Shown here: piece by piece, positions 18,642 through 27,584 of the stretch | Numbering within the stretch: the first letter of the stretch is position 1 | How the letters are laid out: each line of letters opens with the position of its first letter | Assembly (NCBI RefSeq): GCF_025143825.1 | Contig: NZ_CP083560.1 | Location: forward strand, 2,852,001-2,916,000 | Direction: 5' to 3' | Length of the DNA stretch: 64,000 bases | Source: Sulfitobacter sp. S223 | GTDB lineage: Bacteria; Pseudomonadota; Alphaproteobacteria; Rhodobacterales; Rhodobacteraceae | Notes under the pieces: generated by a model | Database searches by the model: none | What the model saw: the letters and a program-made list of their open reading frames with translations, nothing else | What the model was told of the DNA's origin: nothing | Made by a program: the position numbers and the translations under genes

Positions 18642-19382
18642 CTAATCCGCGCGGGTAAGGCCCAGTTTTCCCGGAATTGCCGCTGTTGCATCTATTTGTT
18701 GGCCCAAGTGCCATCCCAGCACCTGATTGCTCGACAGACATGGCAGACCGCTGCGGAGTTCGACCTGCTCAATCAAATCCAGCGTGCGCAGGTTTGTACA
18801 AGACAGAAAAATCCCCTGTATCCCACCCTGCGTGGCCAGATCGCTTGCAGCCTCGATGATAGACGCACCGTCTATACGCACCACATTGGCCTCATTCGCT
18901 TCTTCAAAGCTTCCGAAGACCGGCGTTTCGATGCCAGCCTGCGCCAGAGCGGCGCGCAGCCTGTCAGAGACGTCAGCCGTATAGGGCGAAAGCAATCCAA
19001 GCCGGTTAATTCCCAGCACGCCGCAAGCCGAAATCAATGCGCTCAGCGGGTCCGTAACATGCGCGGTCTGCGCGCCCGCCCTGATCAGCTTTGCAACTTG
19101 TCCCGCGCCGATCTGCGCAGTGGCAGAGGTACAGCCATAGCCGATGGCGGCGTAGCCCAGCGCTTGGGGTAGCAGACTGGCCGCTTGGGTCAGGTGTCCG
19201 GACATGGCACGCAGGCTGTCGGGCGTTACGTCTGCCCCGGATGGCACACGGCTCACATACAGATGGGTCGTATCGGGGATCATGCGGCGCAAATCACCTT
19301 CTAGCGTTTCATCCGTTTGCAGGACGATCATCCCGAGAGGTGCCGCATCATCCGGCGCACGGGTGTAGCTGTAGCGCGTCAT
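18642..19382 (-). CDS. Asp/Glu racemase / maleate isomerase-like protein (EutA-like)
   Basis: 246 residues of the Asp/Glu/hydantoin racemase superfamily. The two cysteines expected of the two-base mechanism are Cys84 (GYGCTSAT) and Cys195 (FLSCTNLRT). Family members include maleate cis-trans isomerase, arylmalonate decarboxylase and EutA of ectoine/hydroxyectoine catabolism. It overlaps the M24 gene by four bases (ATGA) and is the last gene of a three-gene operon, an order that recalls eut loci. No EutC or EutE homologue is nearby, so an ectoine role is not proven. Confidence 0.78.
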   Translation of the reverse strand: MTRYSYTRAPDDAAPLGMIVLQTDETLEGDLRRMIPDTTHLYVSRVPSGADVTPDSLRAMSGHLTQAASLLPQALGYAAIGYGCTSATAQIGAGQVAKLIRAGAQTAHVTDPLSALISACGVLGINRLGLLSPYTADVSDRLRAALAQAGIETPVFGSFEEANEANVVRIDGASIIEAASDLATQGGIQGIFLSCTNLRTLDLIEQVELRSGLPCLSSNQVLGWHLGQQIDATAAIPGKLGLTRAD

Positions 19383-20521
19383 AGCTGCACCATCGTCGCT
19401 GGTGCGCGCGGTGACAAAAACCGCGGTGCGCCATCTGTGATAACGATATTCTCTTCATGGACCAGCATCTTGCCCGGCCCCGTTTCAATCCCGGGTTCCA
19501 AGGTGATGACCATGCCCGGCTCCAGCACGGTATGGTCCTGCGGAGTTATTGACAGCCCCTCTGTCAATTGCATGCCCAGACCGTGGCCCAGTCTGCCTGC
19601 GTCCGAACCGCCCTGCCCGCCGGTCACGATCCGGTCCATCGCGTGAAACAGCTGTGCTGCCGTGGTGCCCGCACGTGCAACATCAGCAGCCTCATCAATC
19701 GCATAGATAAGCCGGGCATGTGCCGCAGCGATATGTTCCGTAGGCGGGCCGACGGCAAAATTCCGGTCGTAGTCACAAAAATAGCCGTCATGGACCAGGC
19801 CCGTGTCCAGCATCAGCACGTCGCCCGCCGACAACGGCCTATCGGATGCGGGAGAGATCACATCCCCGTATCCCCCCTGCTCAGAGGCACCGGCGAGGTA
19901 GGGCACCCAATCGGCACCTTCTTCAAGGCAAAGCCGTTGGAAGTCTCTGAACACCTGTGACAAAGGCACCCCTTCCGCCGCAATTTCCGGCACGCGCGCA
20001 AAAGCGCGGGCAGCGATACCGCAAGCGTTTTCGATCTTTGCGATCTCGGCAGAGGATTTGACGCCGCGCAAGCGCGCCATGATTCCCGCGTCCTCACAGG
20101 CGTCACCGTGCAGGCCCGCCTGCACCCGTTTCCAGTCACCCAAAGGCATGCGCAGGTGGCTTTCATATCCCATCGGCGTGCCGACCGCGCCCCGCGTGAG
20201 GGCATTGAGCGTATTGGTCAGCAGGCTCACCCCGTCGTCCAGCGGATCGGGTGCACGCCATGTGCGGATATCCTCGATCCATGTCTGGGACATCAGCGCA
20301 GCGCCAATCGAAGGGATCACCGCCACCGGCTTGCCACTGGCAGGAACGATCAGAAACCATGGCCGAGACGGGCTTTCCCAGAACCGCGTCAGATAGCCCG
20401 TGAAATACCGCACATCAGGTTCGGTAGTGAGCAGCAAGGCACCAAGACCGGCTTCTTGCATCAAGGTTTGAGCAGCGTTCAACCTTGTCTCGAATTCGCG
20501 CTGCTCAAAACCGCGAGACAT
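19379..20521 (-). CDS. M24-family metallohydrolase (Xaa-Pro peptidase / ectoine hydrolase-like)
   Basis: 380 residues with the creatinase N-terminal domain and an M24 pita-bread domain. The five metal ligands are readable: Asp239 (MLDTG), Asp250 (CDYDR), His313 (GHGLGM), Glu342 (LEPG) and Glu356/357 (VHEEN). M24 proteins include Xaa-Pro peptidases, creatinase, ectoine hydrolase (DoeA/EutD) and the DMSP lyase DddP; it does not look like DddP from its N-terminus. The ATG at 20521 overlaps the lyase stop (TGATG); an in-frame start nine codons upstream is inside that gene. Likely substrate: a small N-acyl or N-alkyl compound. Confidence 0.82.
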   Translation of the reverse strand: MSRGFEQREFETRLNAAQTLMQEAGLGALLLTTEPDVRYFTGYLTRFWESPSRPWFLIVPASGKPVAVIPSIGAALMSQTWIEDIRTWRAPDPLDDGVSLLTNTLNALTRGAVGTPMGYESHLRMPLGDWKRVQAGLHGDACEDAGIMARLRGVKSSAEIAKIENACGIAARAFARVPEIAAEGVPLSQVFRDFQRLCLEEGADWVPYLAGASEQGGYGDVISPASDRPLSAGDVLMLDTGLVHDGYFCDYDRNFAVGPPTEHIAAAHARLIYAIDEAADVARAGTTAAQLFHAMDRIVTGGQGGSDAGRLGHGLGMQLTEGLSITPQDHTVLEPGMVITLEPGIETGPGKMLVHEENIVITDGAPRFLSPRAPATMVQL

Positions 20522-21558
20522 CACGCAGCGCCTTCGCTCAGGACACATAGAACGCGTGATTGCGCCGTTATACCCAGCGCCATGCGCTGGTCCTCATCCA
20601 ATGCAATCAGGCCTGCAATTCCTGCCGCACCGGACGTAGAAGCAGCGAAGCCCGCAACCATGGCAAGGCCAGCCCCCGCTTGCCCCTCGGATTCCGAGAT
20701 TAGCGAAAAGGCGTCAGCGTCTTCAGCCAGCCCTTTGAGCGCGATAAGGGATGGCATCTTACAATCGAGACGCCCCATGTCTGATACCGGCCCGCTGCTC
20801 TCAACCGCTTTGCCCGCCAAAATCGAGCCATGCAGCGCCGGAGCGGCGTCAGGTTCTACGACGATAATCTTTGGCGCGTCGCCCCAAGCTTGCCGCGCAA
20901 GGGTGGCACAGGCACAAGCCAGTCCACCAACGCCTGCCTGCAAAAAGATATGCGTGGGCATTTCGGGCAGCTGGCTGATCGCTTCTGCCATTAATACGGT
21001 ATAGCCCTCCATCAGCCGGTGTGGCCGCGTGGTGTAGCCATGCCATGATCCGTCAGAAAGCAGATCCCAGCCGTTTTCTTCTGCCGCTTTATTTGCCGCC
21101 TCAAGACTGTCTTCGTAAGTCTCGCCTCCGCGGACCACCCGCGCGCCTTGCTCTTCCAGCCGCTCGGCAAAGCTTTCAGGTACGGTCTGCGCGATATAGA
21201 CAACGGACGACGCGCCAAAGGCACTGGCACCTGCCGCCACAGACATACCGTGGTTGCCTGCACTGGCGGTGACATAGGTCCGCGCGGCCACGCTGCCTTC
21301 CTGCGCATCGCTGGCGATGACATAGGCCGCGCCTAGCGCCTTGAAGCTGCCAAGCCCCATGCGCCCGCGCTCATCCTTGATCCAGACATCCTGCACACCC
21401 GCATGTATCGCGATGGAGGTCGCGCTGTGCAAGGGCGTCTCGGCCGCGACCGGACAGCGCGCAACCAGCGCCTGCGCACGCGGCGCATCCTGTGACGGCA
21501 ACGGGATATCATCAAGACCGGCAAGCGGCGCGGGGCGGTTTATGAGTAATATTTCCAT
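20521..21558 (-). CDS. PLP-dependent lyase, diaminopropionate ammonia-lyase / threonine dehydratase-like
   Basis: 345-residue fold-type II PLP enzyme. Lys73 in GLGSFKALG is the expected Schiff-base lysine; SAGNHG (99-104) is the phosphate-binding turn. The R-x-G-L-x-S-F-K-A-L-G context favours the diaminopropionate ammonia-lyase branch over classic threonine dehydratase; EutB of hydroxyectoine catabolism is another relative. The expected reaction is alpha,beta-elimination with release of ammonia. First gene of the operon with the M24 and racemase-like genes, divergent from the MttB homologue 143 bases away. Confidence 0.8.
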   Translation of the reverse strand: MEILLINRPAPLAGLDDIPLPSQDAPRAQALVARCPVAAETPLHSATSIAIHAGVQDVWIKDERGRMGLGSFKALGAAYVIASDAQEGSVAARTYVTASAGNHGMSVAAGASAFGASSVVYIAQTVPESFAERLEEQGARVVRGGETYEDSLEAANKAAEENGWDLLSDGSWHGYTTRPHRLMEGYTVLMAEAISQLPEMPTHIFLQAGVGGLACACATLARQAWGDAPKIIVVEPDAAPALHGSILAGKAVESSGPVSDMGRLDCKMPSLIALKGLAEDADAFSLISESEGQAGAGLAMVAGFAASTSGAAGIAGLIALDEDQRMALGITAQSRVLCVLSEGAA

Positions 21559-21701
21559 ACCAAATAGCTGACGCCGATGTCCGGCCTTCCGTCAACACAA
21601 TTCACGTCACATCGAAAGCCGTTAGCGGCGTCTGCGAACAAGTTGCCCGCAGATATGGCGTGCTAGCATTTCGTCAAACAACTGCGCGCCAAGGATAGTC
21701 C

Positions 21702-23249
21702 ATGCAAACCCAAACCAGAACCCGCAGCGGCGGCCGCGCCGCAAGACGCGCCCTGCGCAGCACCACTGATAGCAGCATGTTGCCCGGCATACACAATCGT
21801 ATCCCGACCTGCGAAATCCTCAGCGGTAGCCAGATCGAAAAGATCGATGCAGCCTCAATGGACATTCTGGAAAATGTCGGCGTGATCTTTCGGGATGAAA
21901 TTGCCTTGGCCGACTGGAAACGCATCGGCGCAAAAGTAGTAGGGGAACGTGTCTATCTTGACCGTGCGCTTGTGCGGGACCTGATATCAACCATCCCCGA
22001 GCGTTTCACCTATCATGCGCGTGACCCCCAAAAGAACATCCCCTTTGGCGGCGACCGCGCTCTTTTCGTCCCGATGACAGGCGCGCCTTACCTGCGTGAC
22101 CTTGACGATGTTCGGCGCAACCCGACGCTGGACGATCTGGCGATGTTTCACAAACTATCCCATATGCTGCCCGCGCTGCACAGTTCCGCACATCATATCG
22201 TCGAACCTTATGATCATGCGATCAGCCAGCGCCATCTGCGCATCACCTATTCATCGATGAAGTACTCTGACAAAACCTTCATGGGCATGACCACCAGCCC
22301 CAGAAATGCCGAAGACGTGATCGAGATGTGTCGCCTTCTGTTCGGGGCGCAGTTCCTTGATGATCATGCGGTCGTGACTGGCAACTGCAACGGCAATTCT
22401 CCTTTGGTCTGGGACGAGACGATGCTGGGCGCGATGCGCGCGTTCAGCCGCGCAAACCAGCCTGTCCTCTGCTCTCCCTTCGTGTTGGGCGGTGCAAACA
22501 CGCCCGCATCTGTCGCCGCATCCGTTGCGCAACTGAACGCCGAAGCGCTGAGCGCGCTTGCCTACACGCAAGTCATCCGTCGCGGCGCACCGGCGATCTA
22601 TGGCCATTACCTCAGCACCGTCTCGATGAAGTCAGGCGCGCCGATGGCCGGCACGCCCGAGATATCGCTGATGAATTTCATGATCGGTCAGATGGCGCGG
22701 CATTACGGCGTACCTTGGCGCAGCTCCGCCAGTTTGGGCGGGGCCAAAACATTCGACGCGCAAGCGGGCTATGAAAGCGCAACCACCCTGTCTTCGCTCA
22801 TGCATGCAGGAGCAAACTACATCTGGCATGCAGCAGGCTGGAACGAGGCCGGAATGCATTGTTCGGTTGCGAAGTTCATCGTGGATGCAGAGCAATGCGC
22901 CATGGCGCATCGCATGTCATGCGGAGTCAATTTCGATGATTTCGAGGACGCTCTATCAGCGGTTCCTGATGTGGGCCCCGGCGGTCACTATCTGGGTCAT
23001 GCCCATACCCAAGAGAACTTTCAAAGCGCTTTTTTCATGCCCGAGATGTTCGATAATAATGCAATAGAGCAATGGGTGGCGGAAGGTGCGGTTGAAACGC
23101 CAGCCCGCGCCTTGCAGCACGCAAGAAAGCTGTTGAAAGAATATCAAGAGCCTGCGCTAGAGGTCTCTGCCGACGAAGCCCTGCGGGACTACATTGCCAA
23201 GCGCGAGCGTGAAATACCGGCGGCAGACGAGCTTAACCAGAGTTACTGA
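21702..23249 (+). CDS. MttB/MtgB-family methyltransferase (non-pyrrolysine)
   Basis: 515 residues of the trimethylamine methyltransferase superfamily (COG5598 type). The whole TIM-barrel reads without an internal stop, so unlike archaeal MttB it has no amber-encoded pyrrolysine; the segment LGGAKTFDAQAGYESA looks like the region where that residue would lie. Non-Pyl members such as MtgB demethylate glycine betaine or other quaternary amines and pass the methyl group to a corrinoid protein. No corrinoid partner or reactivase is in the window. Divergent from the PLP-lyase operon, and probably functionally linked. The N-terminus is Arg-rich, common in proteobacterial members. Confidence 0.85.
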   Translation: MQTQTRTRSGGRAARRALRSTTDSSMLPGIHNRIPTCEILSGSQIEKIDAASMDILENVGVIFRDEIALADWKRIGAKVVGERVYLDRALVRDLISTIPERFTYHARDPQKNIPFGGDRALFVPMTGAPYLRDLDDVRRNPTLDDLAMFHKLSHMLPALHSSAHHIVEPYDHAISQRHLRITYSSMKYSDKTFMGMTTSPRNAEDVIEMCRLLFGAQFLDDHAVVTGNCNGNSPLVWDETMLGAMRAFSRANQPVLCSPFVLGGANTPASVAASVAQLNAEALSALAYTQVIRRGAPAIYGHYLSTVSMKSGAPMAGTPEISLMNFMIGQMARHYGVPWRSSASLGGAKTFDAQAGYESATTLSSLMHAGANYIWHAAGWNEAGMHCSVAKFIVDAEQCAMAHRMSCGVNFDDFEDALSAVPDVGPGGHYLGHAHTQENFQSAFFMPEMFDNNAIEQWVAEGAVETPARALQHARKLLKEYQEPALEVSADEALRDYIAKREREIPAADELNQSY

Positions 23250-23813
23250 TCAGTCACGCGCACAAGGGCTACCCGCAGCGGCCCAAACCTCGATATCGCG
23301 CGCCAGATCAGCGACTGATCCGGGGGCAGAGGTTCGGCCTGCGCCGGGGGTAAAGCCGTAGCTGACAAAGGCGCTGGTCCGCACGTGGTCTACAAGATCG
23401 GCCATGTCAAATCCGTCATTGGCATCTGGATCACGCAATTGCGCACAGACCTCAGCGCTGGATTTCCCGCGCCATGCCAGCTCCACCGGAGGCAACCGCC
23501 AGGCGTCGTCAATTTGAGGGGCTGCGTGCGGTACGGCATTATCTCCAGCGGCCCCGATGTGACAGGCACGACAGGGAATGCTTTCTGCGCCGATGCGGCT
23601 TTCGCCAGCGACGATGTTCATGCCGTGCAACCTCGCACCGCCATACCCCAGATCATCCCATGCAGGCCGCCCGCTGGCGCCCACGTGGCAGTTTGTACAG
23701 CGTGGATGCGAGGCTACAGCATAGATACGATCCCAAGCCGCCGTTCCAGCGTCCTGCGCCTGTGCAGCGGCCGGAACCGTGAAACAGGCGAATATGAGTG
23801 CAAAGCGGTTCAT
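23250..23813 (-). CDS. Dihaem c-type cytochrome, periplasmic
   Basis: 187 residues with a Sec signal (to about residue 19, AAAQAQ) and two haem-c sites, CTNCH near 39 and CRACH near 80. It overlaps the end of the molybdenum-subunit gene by four bases (ATGA) and is therefore the last gene of that operon. The inferred role is to take electrons from the molybdo-/iron-sulfur oxidoreductase to the respiratory chain. Confidence 0.82.
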   Translation of the reverse strand: MNRFALIFACFTVPAAAQAQDAGTAAWDRIYAVASHPRCTNCHVGASGRPAWDDLGYGGARLHGMNIVAGESRIGAESIPCRACHIGAAGDNAVPHAAPQIDDAWRLPPVELAWRGKSSAEVCAQLRDPDANDGFDMADLVDHVRTSAFVSYGFTPGAGRTSAPGSVADLARDIEVWAAAGSPCARD

Positions 23814-26056
23814 ATGAAGTTGACCGTGTTAAAGAAAGGCATCTCCCGCAGGCGTGTACCCGTGGCAGCAAAGATCGCATTGGCCAACGCAGGTGCCGCT
23901 GGCGGGACCGGCGGCTCGCCGATGCCGCGAATAGACGGATTGTTTTCCAACGCGCGCACTTCGATCACCGGACACTGATGCATCCGCATCCCTTCGGCCA
24001 TGTGAAAGTTGTCCTGCTCAGCTTTGCCATCAGAATAGGTAATTTCAGAGTTCATGGCATGGCCAAGCCCCCAAATCACCCCCCCCGCAACAACGTTTTC
24101 GAACGTCACCGGATCGACAACTTGGCCAACTTCGGCAGCAAGCCAGACGTTGTCGATGCGGATGCCGTCATCGGTATCCGTCACCTCGACCACTTCAGCA
24201 ACCGGCACTCCAAACGATGTCACAAGCGCGACGCCGCGCCCCTTCCGCGGGGCCAATGGACTGCCCCAATTGGACATCTCAGCGACTGCTTCAAGCACGC
24301 GGCGCGCATCATCGTCATTGACCAGCCGCAGGCGTTCCTCCATCGGGTCCGCGCCCGCGGCATGGATCAGCTCATCCAGAAAGCTTTCTGCGAAAAAACC
24401 GGCCGTGGAGGCCCCGACCGAACGCCAAGACGACGTTGGGGCGAGTTCAGGAACTGCGTAAGCACGCACGCGCAGATCAGGCACGCTGTAGCGCATGTTC
24501 CACGCCCCTGCTGCGATTTGCGTATCAGGGCCGGGCACTGGTGCGCCAAGGCGATTTGACTGGGAGCGGGCGGCGGATACCGTCGCAATTTCAAGGTCAA
24601 GTGCGGTTACCTTGCCACCCGCATGCGCGCCACGTCCGCGCGCCATACCGATCTGGCGATTATAGTCCTGCACAAAGTCTTCTTCGCGGCGGAACGTCAA
24701 CTTAACCGGAGTGTCTGGCAGTTCTCGTGCCACATCCACCGTCACGTCAATGTTGTCGAATTCCAGCCTGTGACCAAAGCTACCGCCAGCATATTGGTTG
24801 TGCAGGTAAATTTGCTCTGGGTCCATATCCAGCTTTTTCGCCACCCGCTGCTGCACAAATCGCGGCAATTGGTGAGAGACCCAGATATCCACGCGATCTG
24901 CGCCGACTTTGACGATTGCGCTTAGCGGTTCAAGTGGTTGGTGCGCGACATAGGGCGCGCGGTATTCGGCCTCTACGATAGCCTCGCTTGTATTGGCCAG
25001 CGCGCTATCCACGTCCCCGTCATGGCGCCATTCCTTATCCAGACGGTCAGGCGTGAAAGATGCGGCTACTGCTGCCCAATGCGCGTCCTGCTCAGCCGGA
25101 TATGGCGCCGTATCCCAATCAACTTCGATCTCTTCGAGGGCGCGGAAAGCACGCCATGTGTTGTCAGCGATCACCGCCACGCCGTACGGCAATCCGATAA
25201 CCTGCGAGACGCCGCGCATAGTTTCGGCGGCAGAGGCGTCAAACCCAAGCATTGGCGCACCTTTGCGCGGGTTCATTCGCACCGAAGCATGCACCATCCC
25301 GTCAACCTTGAGATCAATCCCATAGGTCTGGGTGCCGGTGGACTTCGCCAGCACGTCCATCCGCTGCACGTCCTTACCGATCAAACGCCACTGATCAGGT
25401 TCACGCAGTGCGACATCGCTTACCGGATCCATCTGAGCGGCACGCGCGGCCAGTGATGTGTATTCCAGCCGCGTGCCGTCAGGCAGGACAACCGCCGCAC
25501 GCTCTGTCCGCAGCTCGCTTACGTCCAGACCTGTCTCGGCTGCCGCCGCAGCTTTGAGCGTTTCGCGTGCGACCGCACCTGCCTGACGCAATTTGTCAAA
25601 GCTGTCTGGAACAGCGGTCGATCCACCTGTAACTTGCGCGCCAATGACCTTCATCACAGCGCCCATCGTGCTGCGCATCGTCTCTGCGGCGAAGCCGGTA
25701 TCGTTGGAGCGGAACGGCACCGCTTCTGAAGCCAGCGCAGTGTTGTAATATGCCGCAGCCGGCACGCCCGGCGTTGTGGTGATCTGGTCAAGGTCTACGT
25801 CAAGCTCTTCGGCTATCAGCATCGCTTGCATTGACGTCGCCCCCTGCCCCAGATCCGTATGCGGTGTGACCAGCGTGATCCCATCCGAGCTGATCTTGAC
25901 CCACGGGTTAAACACAGCATCCCCGGCGGCAGCGTCCGCTGTCAAAGGGTTCTCGGGATCACGTTTGACCAGATAGGTACCAAAAGCGACGCCACCCAGA
26001 ATGGCGGCGGAGCCGATCAGAAACGACCGGCGGGCGATTGTTCTAACACGTCCCAT
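23810..26056 (-). CDS. Molybdopterin-binding subunit, isoquinoline 1-oxidoreductase beta type
   Basis: 748 residues of the xanthine-oxidase-family large subunit, IorB/aldehyde-oxidase branch. The start at 26056 (GGGAGCTTGAAA upstream) gives a Tat-like N-terminus (IARRSFLIGSAAILGG), so the enzyme probably acts in the periplasm; a longer frame starting at 26236 would overlap the small-subunit gene. Motifs typical of the molybdenum-cofactor subunit include GQGATSMQAM, GGSFGHR near the middle and the C-terminal GIGEPPVPP. It pairs with IorA (two bases upstream) and the dihaem cytochrome. IorB-type enzymes hydroxylate N-heterocycles or oxidise aldehydes; substrate unknown. Confidence 0.87.
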   Translation of the reverse strand: MGRVRTIARRSFLIGSAAILGGVAFGTYLVKRDPENPLTADAAAGDAVFNPWVKISSDGITLVTPHTDLGQGATSMQAMLIAEELDVDLDQITTTPGVPAAAYYNTALASEAVPFRSNDTGFAAETMRSTMGAVMKVIGAQVTGGSTAVPDSFDKLRQAGAVARETLKAAAAAETGLDVSELRTERAAVVLPDGTRLEYTSLAARAAQMDPVSDVALREPDQWRLIGKDVQRMDVLAKSTGTQTYGIDLKVDGMVHASVRMNPRKGAPMLGFDASAAETMRGVSQVIGLPYGVAVIADNTWRAFRALEEIEVDWDTAPYPAEQDAHWAAVAASFTPDRLDKEWRHDGDVDSALANTSEAIVEAEYRAPYVAHQPLEPLSAIVKVGADRVDIWVSHQLPRFVQQRVAKKLDMDPEQIYLHNQYAGGSFGHRLEFDNIDVTVDVARELPDTPVKLTFRREEDFVQDYNRQIGMARGRGAHAGGKVTALDLEIATVSAARSQSNRLGAPVPGPDTQIAAGAWNMRYSVPDLRVRAYAVPELAPTSSWRSVGASTAGFFAESFLDELIHAAGADPMEERLRLVNDDDARRVLEAVAEMSNWGSPLAPRKGRGVALVTSFGVPVAEVVEVTDTDDGIRIDNVWLAAEVGQVVDPVTFENVVAGGVIWGLGHAMNSEITYSDGKAEQDNFHMAEGMRMHQCPVIEVRALENNPSIRGIGEPPVPPAAPALANAIFAATGTRLREMPFFNTVNFI

Positions 26057-26058
26057 TT

Positions 26059-26517
26059 TCAAGCTCCCTGCAGCTTTGTCGCGGCGGATTTCACCGCAGC
26101 ACGGATGCGTGGATAGGTCCCGCAACGGCACAAGTTGCCGCTCATGGCCTGATCGATTTGCGCATCGCTTGGTTCCGCGTTGAGATCCAGAAAGCTGGCT
26201 GCCTGCATCATCTGGCCGGACTGGCAGTAGCCGCATTGCGCCACCTGATGCTCAACCCACGCCTCTTGCACCGCGTGCAGCGTTTCTGGCGTGCCAAGCC
26301 CTTCGATGGTGGTGATATCCCCGTCCACATCGCCCGCCGCCAATTGGCAGGACCGCACGGCGACACCGTCCACATGCACAGTGCACGCGCCACATTGGGC
26401 AATCCCGCAACCGTATTTTACACCCGTGATGCCAAGTTCGTCGCGCAGCACCCACAAAAGAGGCATATCCTCTTCTACATCCACCTCGTGAGAGGTTCCG
26501 TTCACATTCAGTTTCAT
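26059..26517 (-). CDS. (2Fe-2S) subunit, isoquinoline 1-oxidoreductase alpha type
   Basis: 152 residues with the two iron-sulfur centres of xanthine-oxidase-family small subunits: plant-type [15 protein letters not shown] in the first half, then [10 protein letters not shown] and the CRCG in [12 protein letters not shown]. Start ATG with GGAGGAACAAGAG upstream. It is cotranscribed with the Mo subunit. It has no signal peptide and would be carried out with the Tat-bearing large subunit. Confidence 0.92.
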   Translation of the reverse strand: MKLNVNGTSHEVDVEEDMPLLWVLRDELGITGVKYGCGIAQCGACTVHVDGVAVRSCQLAAGDVDGDITTIEGLGTPETLHAVQEAWVEHQVAQCGYCQSGQMMQAASFLDLNAEPSDAQIDQAMSGNLCRCGTYPRIRAAVKSAATKLQGA

Positions 26518-26540
26518 CTCTTGTTCCTCCGGGTGTTTTG

Positions 26541-27317
26541 TTATTTGCGCTGCATCCGCTCGATAACCTTGAGCACGGATCGGCTTGGCAGCAGCGGGAT
26601 AATCCAGTTGACCAAAAAGCTTAGCGGCGCTTCGTTCACCGTTACAAGTTCCCCCCGGGACATAGCGTCATATCCATGTTTTGCCACGGATGCTGGTGTC
26701 TTTCCCCCACTCTTCACAAGGTTTGTACCATGTAAATCGGCCCGGTCGGCAAACCCTGTGCCGACATATCCCGGCGCGAGAACAGTGACCGTCACGCCTT
26801 GATCGCGCAGTTCATGATCGAGCGCCTGAGAGAAGCTCTTTACGAAGGCCTTGGTGGCAAAATATACCGCCTGAAGCGGTCCGGGCATGAAACCGGCTGT
26901 CGATCCAACGTTCAAAATCCGACCTGCGCCGCGCTTTGCCATGTCGCGGCCAAAGTGGTGGCTCAGAGAAACAAGCGCTTTGACGTTAAGGTCAATCATC
27001 CCAAGTTCATCCGCTATGGGGCGATCAATGTGCCGCCCCTGCCCGCCGAAGCCTGCGTTGTTGATCAGGACGTTGATTTGCAGACCCGCCGATGTCACCG
27101 CGTCAATCAACGCCTGTGCGCCTTCGGGTGCGCCCAGATCCAGCGCAAACACATGTGCCGTTACGCCGTGCGCCGCCTGCAATTCGGCGGCGAGGGCGTC
27201 AAGTTTATCCCTTGAACGCGCCGTCAGTATGACATCGCCCCCTTTGCTAGCGTGATAGCGGGCAAATTCCGCGCCGATCCCGGAGGATGCACCGGTAATG
27301 AGGGCAATATTGGACAC
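26541..27317 (-). CDS. Short-chain dehydrogenase/reductase
   Basis: 258-residue SDR with cofactor motif TGASSGIG at about 8-15, NNAG near 85, catalytic Ser near 140 and Y-x-x-x-K (YFATK). The GTG at 27317 with GGAGA six bases before it fits best; a longer frame to 27380 adds an atypical N-terminus. First gene of the IorA/IorB/cytochrome operon (23-base gap), so it may act on the alcohol, ketone or aldehyde handled by the molybdoenzyme. Confidence 0.82.
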   Translation of the reverse strand: MSNIALITGASSGIGAEFARYHASKGGDVILTARSRDKLDALAAELQAAHGVTAHVFALDLGAPEGAQALIDAVTSAGLQINVLINNAGFGGQGRHIDRPIADELGMIDLNVKALVSLSHHFGRDMAKRGAGRILNVGSTAGFMPGPLQAVYFATKAFVKSFSQALDHELRDQGVTVTVLAPGYVGTGFADRADLHGTNLVKSGGKTPASVAKHGYDAMSRGELVTVNEAPLSFLVNWIIPLLPSRSVLKVIERMQRK

Positions 27318-27584
27318 AATGGGTCTCCGAAAAACTGTTACTGCGGCGGGCAGCAAGAGGGCCACCCAGTCGCGCTGCACGTCTTCGGTACGCTATCCGC
27401 TTAGCTCAATCGCCGCCAGTGCTTCGATGCGCATGACGTTGCGGAGCTATCACTGCATTGCGGGCTGACAAGTCGGCGCAGCATGACCCGGTCGTGCAAT
27501 CCCTTCCCCATGAGACAGGATCGCCGGACGCGCCGTTATAATGGTGTCGGCCAGATGCTCGTATCCATCCGGCCGACCAATTGC

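Noticed and set aside
19379..20521. DMSP lyase DddP (also M24 family)
   Set aside because: The N-terminal region and length (380) do not fit DddP as I remember it (about 446 residues); neighbours point to a Xaa-Pro or ectoine-hydrolase-like role.
21702..23249. Pyrrolysine-type MttB
   Set aside because: The reading frame has no internal TAG and ends normally, so it is the non-Pyl branch.
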